The notes under the pieces are model-generated. The model had not been told where the DNA came from, searched no databases, and was given only the letters and a program-made list of their open reading frames with translations. The translations under genes and the position numbers were made by a program. Positions 50,301 through 62,300 of a DNA stretch of 64,000 bases are shown here, piece after piece. Location of the stretch: positions 10,112,541 through 10,176,540 of the forward strand of contig NC_088712.1 of NCBI RefSeq assembly GCF_963576615.1, given 5' to 3'. The stretch comes from Watersipora subatra. Its lineage: Eukaryota > Bryozoa > Gymnolaemata > Cheilostomatida > Watersiporidae. The first letter of the stretch is position 1; each line of letters begins with the position of its first letter.

Positions 50301-53300
50301 ATCAGTCACTAACTTAAAAATTAAATTGGTATACCAACAGTTAAAAGTCCATGTTGTCTTAATAAAACTATTTATATATGGAAAAACTCTGCATTGTAGT
50401 TAATTTAAAGTTTGAATGGTTTCACTAATACAGTTTGGCCAGTTAGTTCAGGAGGTAAACTATTTAAGTTTAACCAATGATAATTATCAAAATTGATAGA
50501 TGAATTTTGACAGTTTACTTTGTCCACAATTTGCCAAGTCCTTATTATAGTCTATGAAAAATGGTTGTATTACTATTACCAATTACCGTCATCACAAAAC
50601 TTGGCTTTGCAAACGCATTCATTGCAGATCATCTTCAGACATTTATCACACCCCAAACTGACTGGCTTGTCAGTATGATCAGCACAGACTCTGCTTTGTT
50701 GACTCTTAAGTAGCTCATACTGCTCCATGTTTATGGTTGGATGAACTTTTCCAATCTCTTCATGATACTCTTGATGGAACTAAAATGCAAAATAGGTCTA
50801 AACAATTACAAAAAGTGGTATAAATCCAGAGTAATTGAATTTTCCAAAATTATTTCAAGGTACAATGAGAAAGATGGTTAACAAATTTTACAATTATTTC
50901 AGACAACAAACAAAAATAACCACAAAATAAGTTTGTCTGAAAGCGACCAAATTCTAGAGTTAGTAGACTACAATTCACTAGGTCTTTTAATGTGGTTGCA
51001 ATGTTGCAAGTTGCATTACAAAACAATGAAAATAAACTTTTTAACTTCTTTCTTTTTAATGTCAAATTGATAGATTCGACTAAGCTCATTCAATAAATTA
51101 TCCTAACCCCCTCCTTATTTACTGATATTTATTTAGGTAAAAAACAAAGGATTAACGAAACAGTTTTTTATCAACAGATAATTGATATGGTCTAATTACA
51201 ATGTCTGCAGTTGTTAGCAAGGTTGGTTCTTAATAGGTACAAAGTGGTCTTTAGCTTTTAAACAACAATGATTCATCTACCAAACTCTTAACTTGGCGGT
51301 AAACATATAACTCTGAAACTAGATTTTAAAAGCATATCAGAGCTGAAGTAAAACTGGTATCTAAAATTATTAAAGTTTTCATGAGGATTAAGTAAGTCAT
51401 GGTCATCGGTTCTAGCTATGATAGCAGCAGTATTAGCAGTATGAATGAGCGACATTGGTACAAGCACTATTTTGCTCAGCCGTTGACCAAATTGAATGAG
51501 TTATAACCGTGACATGAATGATTTTTTTGTAATTCATCAGGTATGAGAATTAAAGCAAATCTGACTTGAACTTCAGGAGAAAAATCCCAAGCATATTCCG
51601 TTTGTTCTCAATATAAAACGTGACTTGATAAATACTTGATCAATACGATAACCGTTGCTTGATCACCTGAACAAATAAGATATAGCAGGCAATACTGACG
51701 AAAGATTTATAAATTTTTGGTCATTCACTTTTTAAAAGTTATTCAATACTGATAACCATATTCAGCAAAAAATTGTAAATAACTAATGGAATTTCAATAG
51801 TTCATCTAAAAAACTCAAATTTTGTGTGATTATCACAAACTCATAAATGTAGTTCCAAGTTTGTGGTAGTTGATCAAACCATTGATATGTTCAAAACCTA
51901 AAGTTTAAATACTTTAATAAACCAATAACACATGTGACGGCAGAAATTTAAGTTCTCCTCAAAGCATTTACGTCTGAATGTCAAATAGTGGATAACTTAT
52001 CAACTAATTCATACCTCATGATGCCTTACACAGTAAATCGTATCACACAGTGGACAATATGAAAATGCCCGCTCATTATTCTTTCCTTTCTTTGCACAGA
52101 GATCACATGACTTCGGCTTATCCTTGGCTGTATCATACACTGGCAGGTGTTTGAGTGGTACCTCACATACTTGACTATAACATAATAAATATCAATTATT
52201 CATTTTCATGTAAAAAGCAGTTCCTTAAAAAAAAGTTTACCCTGCATATTTTCATAATTTTAAAGTGATTGAGAAATCTATTGATAGAGGTACAATTTAG
52301 TTTAGAATCAAAAACCTATGTTGCTTAGTCTTATTGAATTCAATATCACAATATACTAAACTATTGTATAGGTGTATCCAATAACATAAATCCCAAAATT
52401 GGTGTTTTGTATGAACTTTGATTTAATTTTAGGTTTTATTGGAGTGCCATAATTGTTAGGTATACCGTACACCCTCGGAATACCGTTAACCTGTAATACG
52501 ATTATTTTGCTTTAAGAAATGGAGCATAATAATTTTTCTACTCTGGCATACTGATATTATTTCACCATACACATTCGACGAAATTTTTTACAAGTTTAAA
52601 TTTGGCATTCAATGGGTTTATTACGTAAATGGAAATAGCTATGTGATGACTTTCTGTTCATCCAAAAACTTTTTAAAATGCCTGAGATATGCTTTCTTTC
52701 AGTTTGGCATTTGACATGCAAAACTTGAAACAACATTTCCTTCTTAAACTGGTTACAAAGGTGGAGTTGCAATTGTTTTGCACAAGGATCAGGGATCAAT
52801 AAACTTCCTTTAATCTGCTAACAAAAAATCACTTCATTATGGAAACAACATCTTTAGAGCTTTCTAGCCAAACTATGTTGAAAAGGTTTTAATGGGGTTG
52901 GCAAAAGGTTATAGTGAAAAGGAGCTATTAACCAATGTTATAAAGCTATTGTCCTGTATAGCTTGTTATTATCATGAATAGTTAGACTATTATTTTGGAT
53001 AGCTATGGACTACTCATTAGCCTGCATAGCTGTTTAGATTTTGTGTTCAGTTGTGGTTAACTCAATCAAATAAACCCACATGCACATCCTGAACTCTCTC
53101 TTGCTTTATATATAATACATACTACAAGCCACTTAACAACCAATAGTTGATAAGATTTTAGCGATGAAAACATTGGAGTTTAGTAAAATAAGTAAGTATA
53201 TGTACATACATGTTCATAAAATGACTTAGTTTTAAAAGGGGGTGTAATAAGCTAAATTCACTTGAGATAAATTCAAAAATTATAAAAAGGTATTATTTCA

Positions 53301-56300
53301 AAAAGGTAAAAGGTCCCTACAGTACATACCGAACATAGTACATGGTAAGGTAGCTTTTTATTGCAAATCATAGCCAGTAAATGAACTAAAATAACTATAG
53401 GTAACTATAGTTAAGGATTAACATACTATTTTGTTACCAATTTTAATATCTACAGTAGTTGTATAAAATTGTGATAGTTTTTGACGAAAGATGTTTGCAC
53501 TGGATAATTACTGTGATGTCTAAAACACTCCATATAACATTTTCACTGTATCTTGAGCACTGTATGTTTATTTTTTACTCATATACTTCCTGCAAATATT
53601 AAAGGACCTGCTCTGTTTGAGCCTGTAAATTTGTGCAAGGTCTACTCCTCCAGCTTGGACCTGCCTAGTCTTTTCTTAGGTGATTTGCCATTAGTCGGTC
53701 TAAAAAGGCAGGCCCGGGCCTACAGTGGAGCAAGTCAGCGGCAATTTGAGGCTGTTGGGGCTGCAATTTCATCATTGGTATCAATATAATTTGCGCAAAT
53801 AGATTATGTTTTGGCCGCATACTCCATGTGATTTATTATCTGGCATAGTAAATCTTCATTTGCTTGGCATAATTCTAAATTGATCCCTAGGTTGTTGATT
53901 GCCATAACACTATTGATTTAATTGTCTCTATCTTAATGTTACCGGGTTTGCCAAGCTCTCCTTTATTAGCAGTTGTCCCGCAGCTGGCAAGTGGCAGCAG
54001 CTCAATATATATTTAAGGTGGTAGGGATTTGGTGCAGACCCCATGGAGAAGGTTTCTTTCAATTAGAGCAATTTTGGCAGATGTGAGCTGATCCTGTCCT
54101 CCTTGACTTACTATTCTTGTTGGCTCTTGTATAAACATCGGCTGTGTTAAGTTAGAGGGTACACCGAGTAGTCTCTAGATCTGTGCATCTTCATCAATTG
54201 TGGAAAAAATTATTTTATTGGAAACAGTTGATGCAGAACATCATTTCATTGGATATGTTGTATTCAAAAAACCTGGTCATAAGACATGTGCTGAAGCTTG
54301 CACGGGTAACAAAAGTAGCCAAGTGTTCAAAGACATTGTGCCACCAATTCTCAATTTACAGAACCCACACTTATCTTCCCTTTTCTAAGACCATGCAATA
54401 ACATGGTCTCACATACTGTTCTGTGCACATGCTCTTTTTAGGAAGCTTGACAAGGTGAGCATCTATCGGGGCCAACTTAAGCTTTAAGTAGTAAACTTCT
54501 TAGACGTAACTTTGAACCTTAACAACAACAGCTTCAAACCGTATAGTAAACCTAACAACACAACCACATATGTACACAAAGACTCAAATCATCCACCATC
54601 AATCATAAGAAACATACCTGAATCCATCAACAACAGACTCACCAACATTTCGTCAAACAAGCAACTCTTCGAGGAAACAAAAGCCCCATTTCAAAATGCA
54701 CTTTCTAACAGTAAATACAACTTTTCTTTAAAATACCAGAGCAACAACCCCAACAAAGAAACCAGTCAACACAGAAACAGAAAACGCCAAACAATATGGT
54801 ACAACCCCCCCCCCCCCCCCCATACAACAAAGCTGCTAACACCAAGGTCGGTAAACAATTTTTCTAGATCCTAGAGAGTGAATTTCTACCAGAACACAAA
54901 TTACACAAAATCTTCAACAAAAACTCCGTAAAACTAAGTTATAGCTGTACTTCAAACACCAACCACATAATTAGCGGACACAATAAACAAGCACTGTCGC
55001 AACCAACCAACATCGACAGGAAATGCAACTGCAAAAATCGGGAAAATTGCCCTCTAAATGGAGAATGCCTTTCACACTGCATAGTACATCAGACAACCGT
55101 AGAGTCTGAAGAACACGATGGGCAAGAGACACAAACGTATGTAGGCCTCACTGAAACAACTTTTAAAACAAAACTAGCCAACTACAAAACATCCTTTAAA
55201 TATCCTACTAAAAGGCTACAAACAGAATTGAATAAATACATATGGGAATTAAAAGACAAGAACATTCGCTATAATATAACCTGGAAGATCATCAAAAGAG
55301 CGCGGTCTTACAACACATCAACAAAACCTTGCCAGTTATGTCTATGGGAAAAGTACTACATAATATTCGAACCGAAGTTAGCCAGCCTTAACACTAGAAG
55401 TGAGCTGATATCCACATGCCGGCATGCCAGAAAACACCTAATTAGCTCGATAACATAATTTGACTACATAATTTGCTGTATACTATAATATAAATATCAC
55501 ACAATAGTATTAAGCCCTCAGCTTTAATAAGTAATTTTATAGCTTGTACATTATCATTTTAGTCATTCTACCTGAAGATTGCAACGCGATTGCATGAAAC
55601 TAATAGTAGTAATGATTTTAACCTGTAGTTTTTAATAAACTTCATATAAATATATATATATATCTAAATATATATATATATATATATATATATACAGTCA
55701 AACATGGATAACTCAAACTTCACGGGACCGAGCGAAAGTGTTCGAATTATCAGAGCGTTCAAGTTATCAGAGCACTGTCACAAGTCCATGTATTTACTTA
55801 TTTATTAGTAGATACATGTACATATACAAACTATAATATAAATCAAAAGCACAAATGGCTTGTTTCAAATTAAATGCTTCTAATGTAAAGTTTAAAACGT
55901 TTTTATCAAAACGTATAGTGATTTTTTTATCACGTGAGATTGGTTTGTTGTTTTAGGTGATGTTATTGCCAGGACGTTTTTTAGATTGACATTGGGAAAA
56001 CTTGATCGCTGTTGAAATGCTCAAAAGAAAAGACATCTTTTTTTAGCGTTTTACCCACAATCAGTTTTGTCGATTTTTCTTGAAGTTTATGCAAAGATTA
56101 CCTCACTTTACCTTTCTTCCAAAGGGCGATCGCTAATATAATATTGCTAATATAAGCGGATGTTTGGTATAAATCAAATTTTACCAAACCTTTTGAAAAG
56201 TTGTTGGAAAATATATTTTGCCGATGGTGGTAATAACGACGCTTATGAATTACAAAAAGCTGAGGTTAACCTCTATGGCTTGGAATAAAGTGATTTTCTA

Positions 56301-59300
56301 AAGCGATAACAACCGTTTCGGTAGCCGTTGGGAAAAAATAGTTCGAGTTAACAGTGTTGAGTTCGAGTTATCTATAGCAATTTATCATTACGTGGGAACG
56401 GACTAAAGAAACCGTTCGAATTAACCATGTGTTCGGGCTATCCGTGGGCGAGTTATCCATGTTTCACTGTATATGTATATATATGTATATATATATATAC
56501 ATATATACATATATGCATATATATATGTATATATATATGTATATATATACATATATATATACATATATATGTATATTATGTACATATATATATTAATATT
56601 CTATTAATATGTAATATGAGCACATATAGGTATATTTAAGAAAAGTTTAAAAGCTTTTGAATCGTTGGACAAATTACTCGAAAAAATGCAGTAGCTTTCA
56701 CAAAGATTGTTGACATTATGGCAGCAGCAGACATCAGACTTTTCCATGGTCAATTTGTTTGCACTTTTTTATTTAAGCACTCATTCATTTAAGAATTGAT
56801 ACGGAGTTCATGTGTGATTGATGAAGCTTGAAAACAAAACATTAGCTGAGTTACTTTGTTTCTAGTTTGTTTTTAGCTAGTTTCTTTATTAGTTTGGTAT
56901 AGAACAAATAGACTTCTGCAAGTGTTATTATGTTGGTACATAGAACCCAATCTACAAATAGCAATCATGAAAACATGTTATTTAGGCATACGTCTCAATT
57001 GATGCATGATAACTCTTAGCAGTGTGCTAGCTTTATGGCATGCAACTCTTAGTGATTGTGTGGTTCAATTGTATTTAGCTGATACAAGCTTTCATCTTTC
57101 CTGAACATATTTCAACAACGTAGGGTTGTCTGTCTTTGCAACAAATCCTTGCAATGCTTGATTTTTGGTGATTTTGGAATCAAATTAATTACTCATTCAT
57201 TTGTAGAAATTGTAACATTTGTACATCATATAGTCTTTACTGCTAGTATGAAACCATAATTATTCCTTTGCATACATGTGCAAGCATTGAGCTGTTTATA
57301 AAAGTTCAGCTTCTTTTTATTGACAAATATTACAACTTGTTAAATCAAATGCAAGGGAAGATGATCATCATCAGTCGCTCTTGACTATACTGGTCTAACT
57401 TTTAACTTGTCATTGCAATCATGAAACTGAAACGAAACACAGTTCCCTTTAAGTCAATCGAGTGTATGAACTATTCCTCTATTTTATACCAAAGAATAAA
57501 ACTATACATCTTAATTGCAGATTTAATCTCACTTTTCATTGAAGATTTTATTTTACTAGTGTTTGTGATTTTCATGTCAGTGAAACTTGTTGCCCTCCAA
57601 TTATAAGAAATGTATGATTTAATTTTAGCATTAGCTCACGGTCCGCAGACAATAGCTGCATCACTCTATTTTATTCATTTAAATAGTAAAGCCTCCTATT
57701 TAGGTTCTGAAGATTAATCATTGCAAAATGTCTCCTAGCATCTTTTTTACTTTATAGCATGTGGTTCCTGTAGCTGGATCACGCAAGTATATCGCATGTT
57801 GGAGTTGTCCACTCCATAATTATTTAATAACTATGCTCTTCATAAACTAATAGAATTTTTGAATCAAATTAGATTAATTGCAAAGACTCTAGATGTACCA
57901 CTTCCTTAATAGGCAGATAGTTAGCTAAGAGGGTATGTCAGCCTTTGTATTGCGTGCCACCTCATTGATAGTGATTGGTTGCTCTGAATTGTTTGGTTTT
58001 TTATCTAAGACTGTGGCTGCAAGAGGATTATTTCAATATATCTATAACTACATTGCATAAAACGACCGATATTCCATGAACTATTTGCTGATGTAAACAC
58101 AAACTGGCTAGTATTTAGGGGAAAATATTATCACAGAAGGTTGTTAAACTAATATGTGATTGACACAGATATCATTAAATATAGTGCAATAAGTGTCAGT
58201 TTTTAAAATCCAAAACAATTTTTAGTAAAGATTTTACAGGCTGAACTTTAGCTATTCACTTGCAGCAAGAGTATTTTTGCCTAACAAATTATACTTATGC
58301 CAAAAAGGACTTTTAGACTTGGTTCTAACAAAATAACCAGAGTTTGTGTTAGCAATATATGATACAACAATTTAAGACTGAGTTTTAGCTTTCACAATTG
58401 CTGCTCTAACACAATTTGCTACATGATATCGATGAGTATGTTGCCAAAAAAAAAATGCAAAGAGAAAACCTACTAAAGCTTGCTGAAAAGTGAGTTGCTC
58501 TTTAGACAACAAAATACACTTTAAATAAAATTGCTTTAAGCTGTAGTATTGAATTCATATTTTAAAATTCATAAGCTTCACTTTGTTTATTCAATTCAAC
58601 CAATCTCAGCCTAGACTTGTTACTTACAAATAAAAAGATATAATAATTATCAACCACTTCTAGATATTGAAAAATTAATCTCTCATAGCTATAACATGAT
58701 TAAATATTTTGAACCTAATGCTCCAGACAAAAATTAAACCTAATTATTTCTAATACACTTTTGCTTAGGACTATGCATTTATTGTAAACACCTCCTAGTT
58801 GTATTAACGTGTTGATTGATTACATTAGTAAATACGAAGCATTTTCATCTAGCCATCAGTCCCAATAATTGAATTAATTTCATAGCGCACAGGCTATTAG
58901 CGTTGCATTTACTTTATAGCCTGCAGTTCTCATTCAATATGTTATGCACTTGTATTTAGTCGTTACGTGTGCAGGCATTCACTAAACTCCTAGCAGCTGT
59001 TTTACGAACTAAAAATACCGACTTAAGTGGCTCACTAATGAAATACGATATCACCATTATTATTTGGAGCCTACTATAACTAGTTGTACTACCCAGCGTT
59101 TCCCGGGTAATAAAAAAGGCTTTGAAATTCAAAATTTATTTGTATTTAACCTATAACAACATTTGCCATTTTCACTTTCAAACTACCGGTCATGAGAAAA
59201 TGTTTTGTGTAGTTGAAATAAATTAAGAAATAAAAACATGTGTAAAGGTTTTCCTACTTTGTCAAACAACTGTAACTTTCAAACTTGATATCATGAGAAA

Positions 59301-62300
59301 AAATTTTTATGCAAATTAAATAAATTAAAAAAAATCAGACAACTATAAAAGGGTTACAATATAAATTTGAAATAATTAGCAAGTAATAGCTAAATTAAGT
59401 CTGTTTTCTACAATTAAAATAAAAGCTCATTTGGTATTGATACAATTAATACAAACTGGGGCAACAAAACAACGATTATGAATATTTTGAATTAATAATA
59501 ACAATCCAGGCATAGAAATGTGTGTAAAAAAAAGGTTAAGGTTCCAGCATAAACTAGTTATCAAAACTTGGAATACGACGATACCGGTACCTTTTGACTC
59601 TGGTACAAATGTAAAAATAGGATATTGGAGTGTTTTTGTCTGACCGAACAGTGAGAGAACATAAAGGCTAGTCATACCCAAGATAATACAATTGTACGCA
59701 GAAATGTATTGACCTTCATCAAGATTTAGCAATTGAACTTTACTAAAACCTAAAAATAGTTCATGAAAGTGGAAAAAGCCTCGCAATTCATAGAGTTAAT
59801 AGATTTCATACAGTTTGAAGTATTACATCATTTTTGGGGTAAAAAAGGCAAAGGGTGTATATGTATCATTTACGTAGTATGAGCCCCAGATGGCATAAAC
59901 TTTTGGAATCTCGTGGTTAGATAATTGGATTGAAAAACTGTGATCTCAATATTCATGGGTTCAAATTCGGCCTAATGTGAAATTTTAACTCCAAAGTTAA
60001 ATAGCTATAGCTGCATGCGCCTATAGACATACATCCAACTTTTAGAAACATATACAGTCAAACATGGATAACTCGTCCACGGATAGCTCGAACACATAGT
60101 TAATTCGAACATTTCCTTTGGTCCGTTCCCATGTAATGATAAATTGCTATAGATAACTCGAACTCAACACTGTTAATTCGAACTGTTTTTTTGCCCAACG
60201 GCTACCGAAACGATTGTTATCGCTTTAGAAAATCACTTTATTCAAAGCCATAGAGGTAAACTTCATCTGTTTGTAATTCATAAGCGTCGTTATTACCACC
60301 ATCGGCAAAATATTTTTGTCAACGACTTTTCTAAAAGTTTGGTGAAATTTGATTTATACTGCGATACGATGAATAGCACGGGCTAGCTGGGTCACGCGCG
60401 CAAGGATTTTCGCCACGCACATACAAAACAAAAATCGCATGTTGTTTTGTATGTGCGTGGCGAAAATCCTTGAGTGCGTGACCTGGCTAGCCCGTGATGA
60501 ATAGTTTTCCGACGTTGATTCCGTGTTGAATCAACGTCGGAATGTTGAATGTTTAAAACGTCTTAAAATTGTTGTAATACGTTGTCTGAGCTACAAAAAA
60601 CTATTCATCGTTTGACCTAAACACAGAATACGTGTGTACATTCAATAAGTATCTATTAAAAAAGCGTGAGTGATATAGAATGTACCGTAAAACCTCGTAA
60701 AACTTCTAATTGAACTGCCTCGAAGTGTTGCTCTTAACAAATCCCAGGTAAAGTAAGGTAATCTGCATAAACTTCAAGAAAAAACGGCAAAATTGATCGT
60801 GGGTAAAACCCCAAAAGAAAAAAATGTCTTTTCTTTTGAGCATTTCAACAACGATCAAGTTTTGCCAATGTCAATCTGAAAAACGTCCTGGCAATAACAT
60901 CACCTCAAACAACAAACCAATCTCAAGTGATAGAAAAATCTCTATACTTTTTCATGAAAACGTTTTAAACTTTACATTAGAAGCATTTAATTTGAAACAA
61001 GCCATTTGTGCTTTTGATTTATATTATAGTTTGTATATGTACATGTATCTACTAATAAATAAGTAAATACATGGACTTGTGACAGTGCTCTGATAACTTG
61101 AACGCTCTGATAATTCGAACACTTTTACTCGGTCCCTTGAAGTTCGAGTTATCCGAGTTTCACTGTATATAGATAAAAATGTGTTGTATTTCACGACAAT
61201 TATGTTTACTGATTTAATGCTAACAGAATATGACTGGCAAACTGGACCTACAGCCAAAAAAATTGGACAATGCATAGTTTTTTATGCTCACTTCCTGTAA
61301 GCACTGGAATTCACAGTATCATTAATTATGTCTCCAGCATGCTTCAGCCTTATCAGATTATAGGCCTGATTTTACCAAACTGGTTGCTCTAATAATCGCA
61401 ATGACTAACTACTTTATTTTCAGAAACTGCTTTTTAGCAGAAACTTTTGATATCATAACAGGTTAACCCGGTAATTCAAAAGAAATTCTCAAAATGTTAT
61501 CACTGTTTTAAAACTCAAAGTTGAATTGTTGCACAAGATTTATAACTTAGGAAATACATCTATAACTGAGAAATAACTGAATCCTTGTTACAAGCACAAA
61601 GGGGCAACCCACTTGGTGAGTAATTGTAGTTAAGGTAACCCGTGTTAACCATCGTAATCAGAAGTTGACATGGTATTTTGCTGAAAGCATATTACATAGG
61701 AACACAAATGGCAAAAATATTTGCAAAGCAACAGAAATGATGCAGACAATAATTGATTGTTTAATAGTTTATTACAGAAATGATCAAATCCCCCATATTT
61801 CTTTCCTTACTTTCAGACTAACACCAGCCAGTAACCATATATTACTTTTGAATGCATGCGCATTGATCTATAATTGCTGTTGCTTTAGTAAATATTATTC
61901 TCCTCGTGGTTTTTAAAACAGGTCAATGGTTTACTCTGCATTAGCAAAGCAAGCGATTATATCCCTAGTTTTGGCGTATTGTTGACATAAAGATATGGTG
62001 CCAACCTATTTGATTGTTCACAATAACCAACACAGAGCACTCCCATTCAGGCAATAGACCAAGTCATTTAATCAATATAATTGCACTAAGACTCTCAAAG
62101 CAAGTATACACTGTGACAAACTGTGTCTTAGCAGCCCTCGTTCGCAAACTAGTCGTTGATTTCGGGCAAGTAGACCAATGCCGTTCCTAAGACAGAGTAG
62201 ATATTCTGGGAAACACTGCAGCTGCCAATATTACCCATATTAATATGTTGCCATTGTATTACACTAGTGTAGGTAATGTGAACATTTCAGCAATAGTGAC

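Larger units (their letters stand above)
54484..55660 (+). mobile_element. 5'-truncated Penelope-like element (PLE)
   Basis: Starts inside the reverse transcriptase C-terminal region, runs through a linker and a GIY-YIG endonuclease, and ends with a hammerhead ribozyme motif and an AT-rich 3' region. Absent from the same intron of gene A, so it arrived after the duplication. Copy A is homologous only up to the equivalent of about 54480. Confidence 0.85.
60055..61165 (+). mobile_element. Tigger-type MITE (CAGTCAAACATGGATAACTC family), copy 3, with nested insert
   Basis: 1111 bp with TA on both sides. Ends cagtcaaacatggataactc and gagttatccgagtttcactg. About 390 bp (60359-60750) replaces a short stretch present in the other copies and itself carries a hairpin MITE (60377-60496). 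Internal hairpin of the family at 60786-60866. Confidence 0.78.

Noticed and set aside
53553..53789. Plus 78-aa frame partly conserved at 11300-11500
   Set aside because: The nucleotide similarity reflects the segmental duplication; the frame is not kept in copy A.
56427..56639. Plus frame rich in Tyr/Ile
   Set aside because: It is a translation of the TATA/TATG microsatellite and a MITE end.
61024..61275. Minus 83-aa frame, also seen at 13041-13316
   Set aside because: Both cross the right ends of Tigger-type MITEs; the shared residues come from the terminal repeat.
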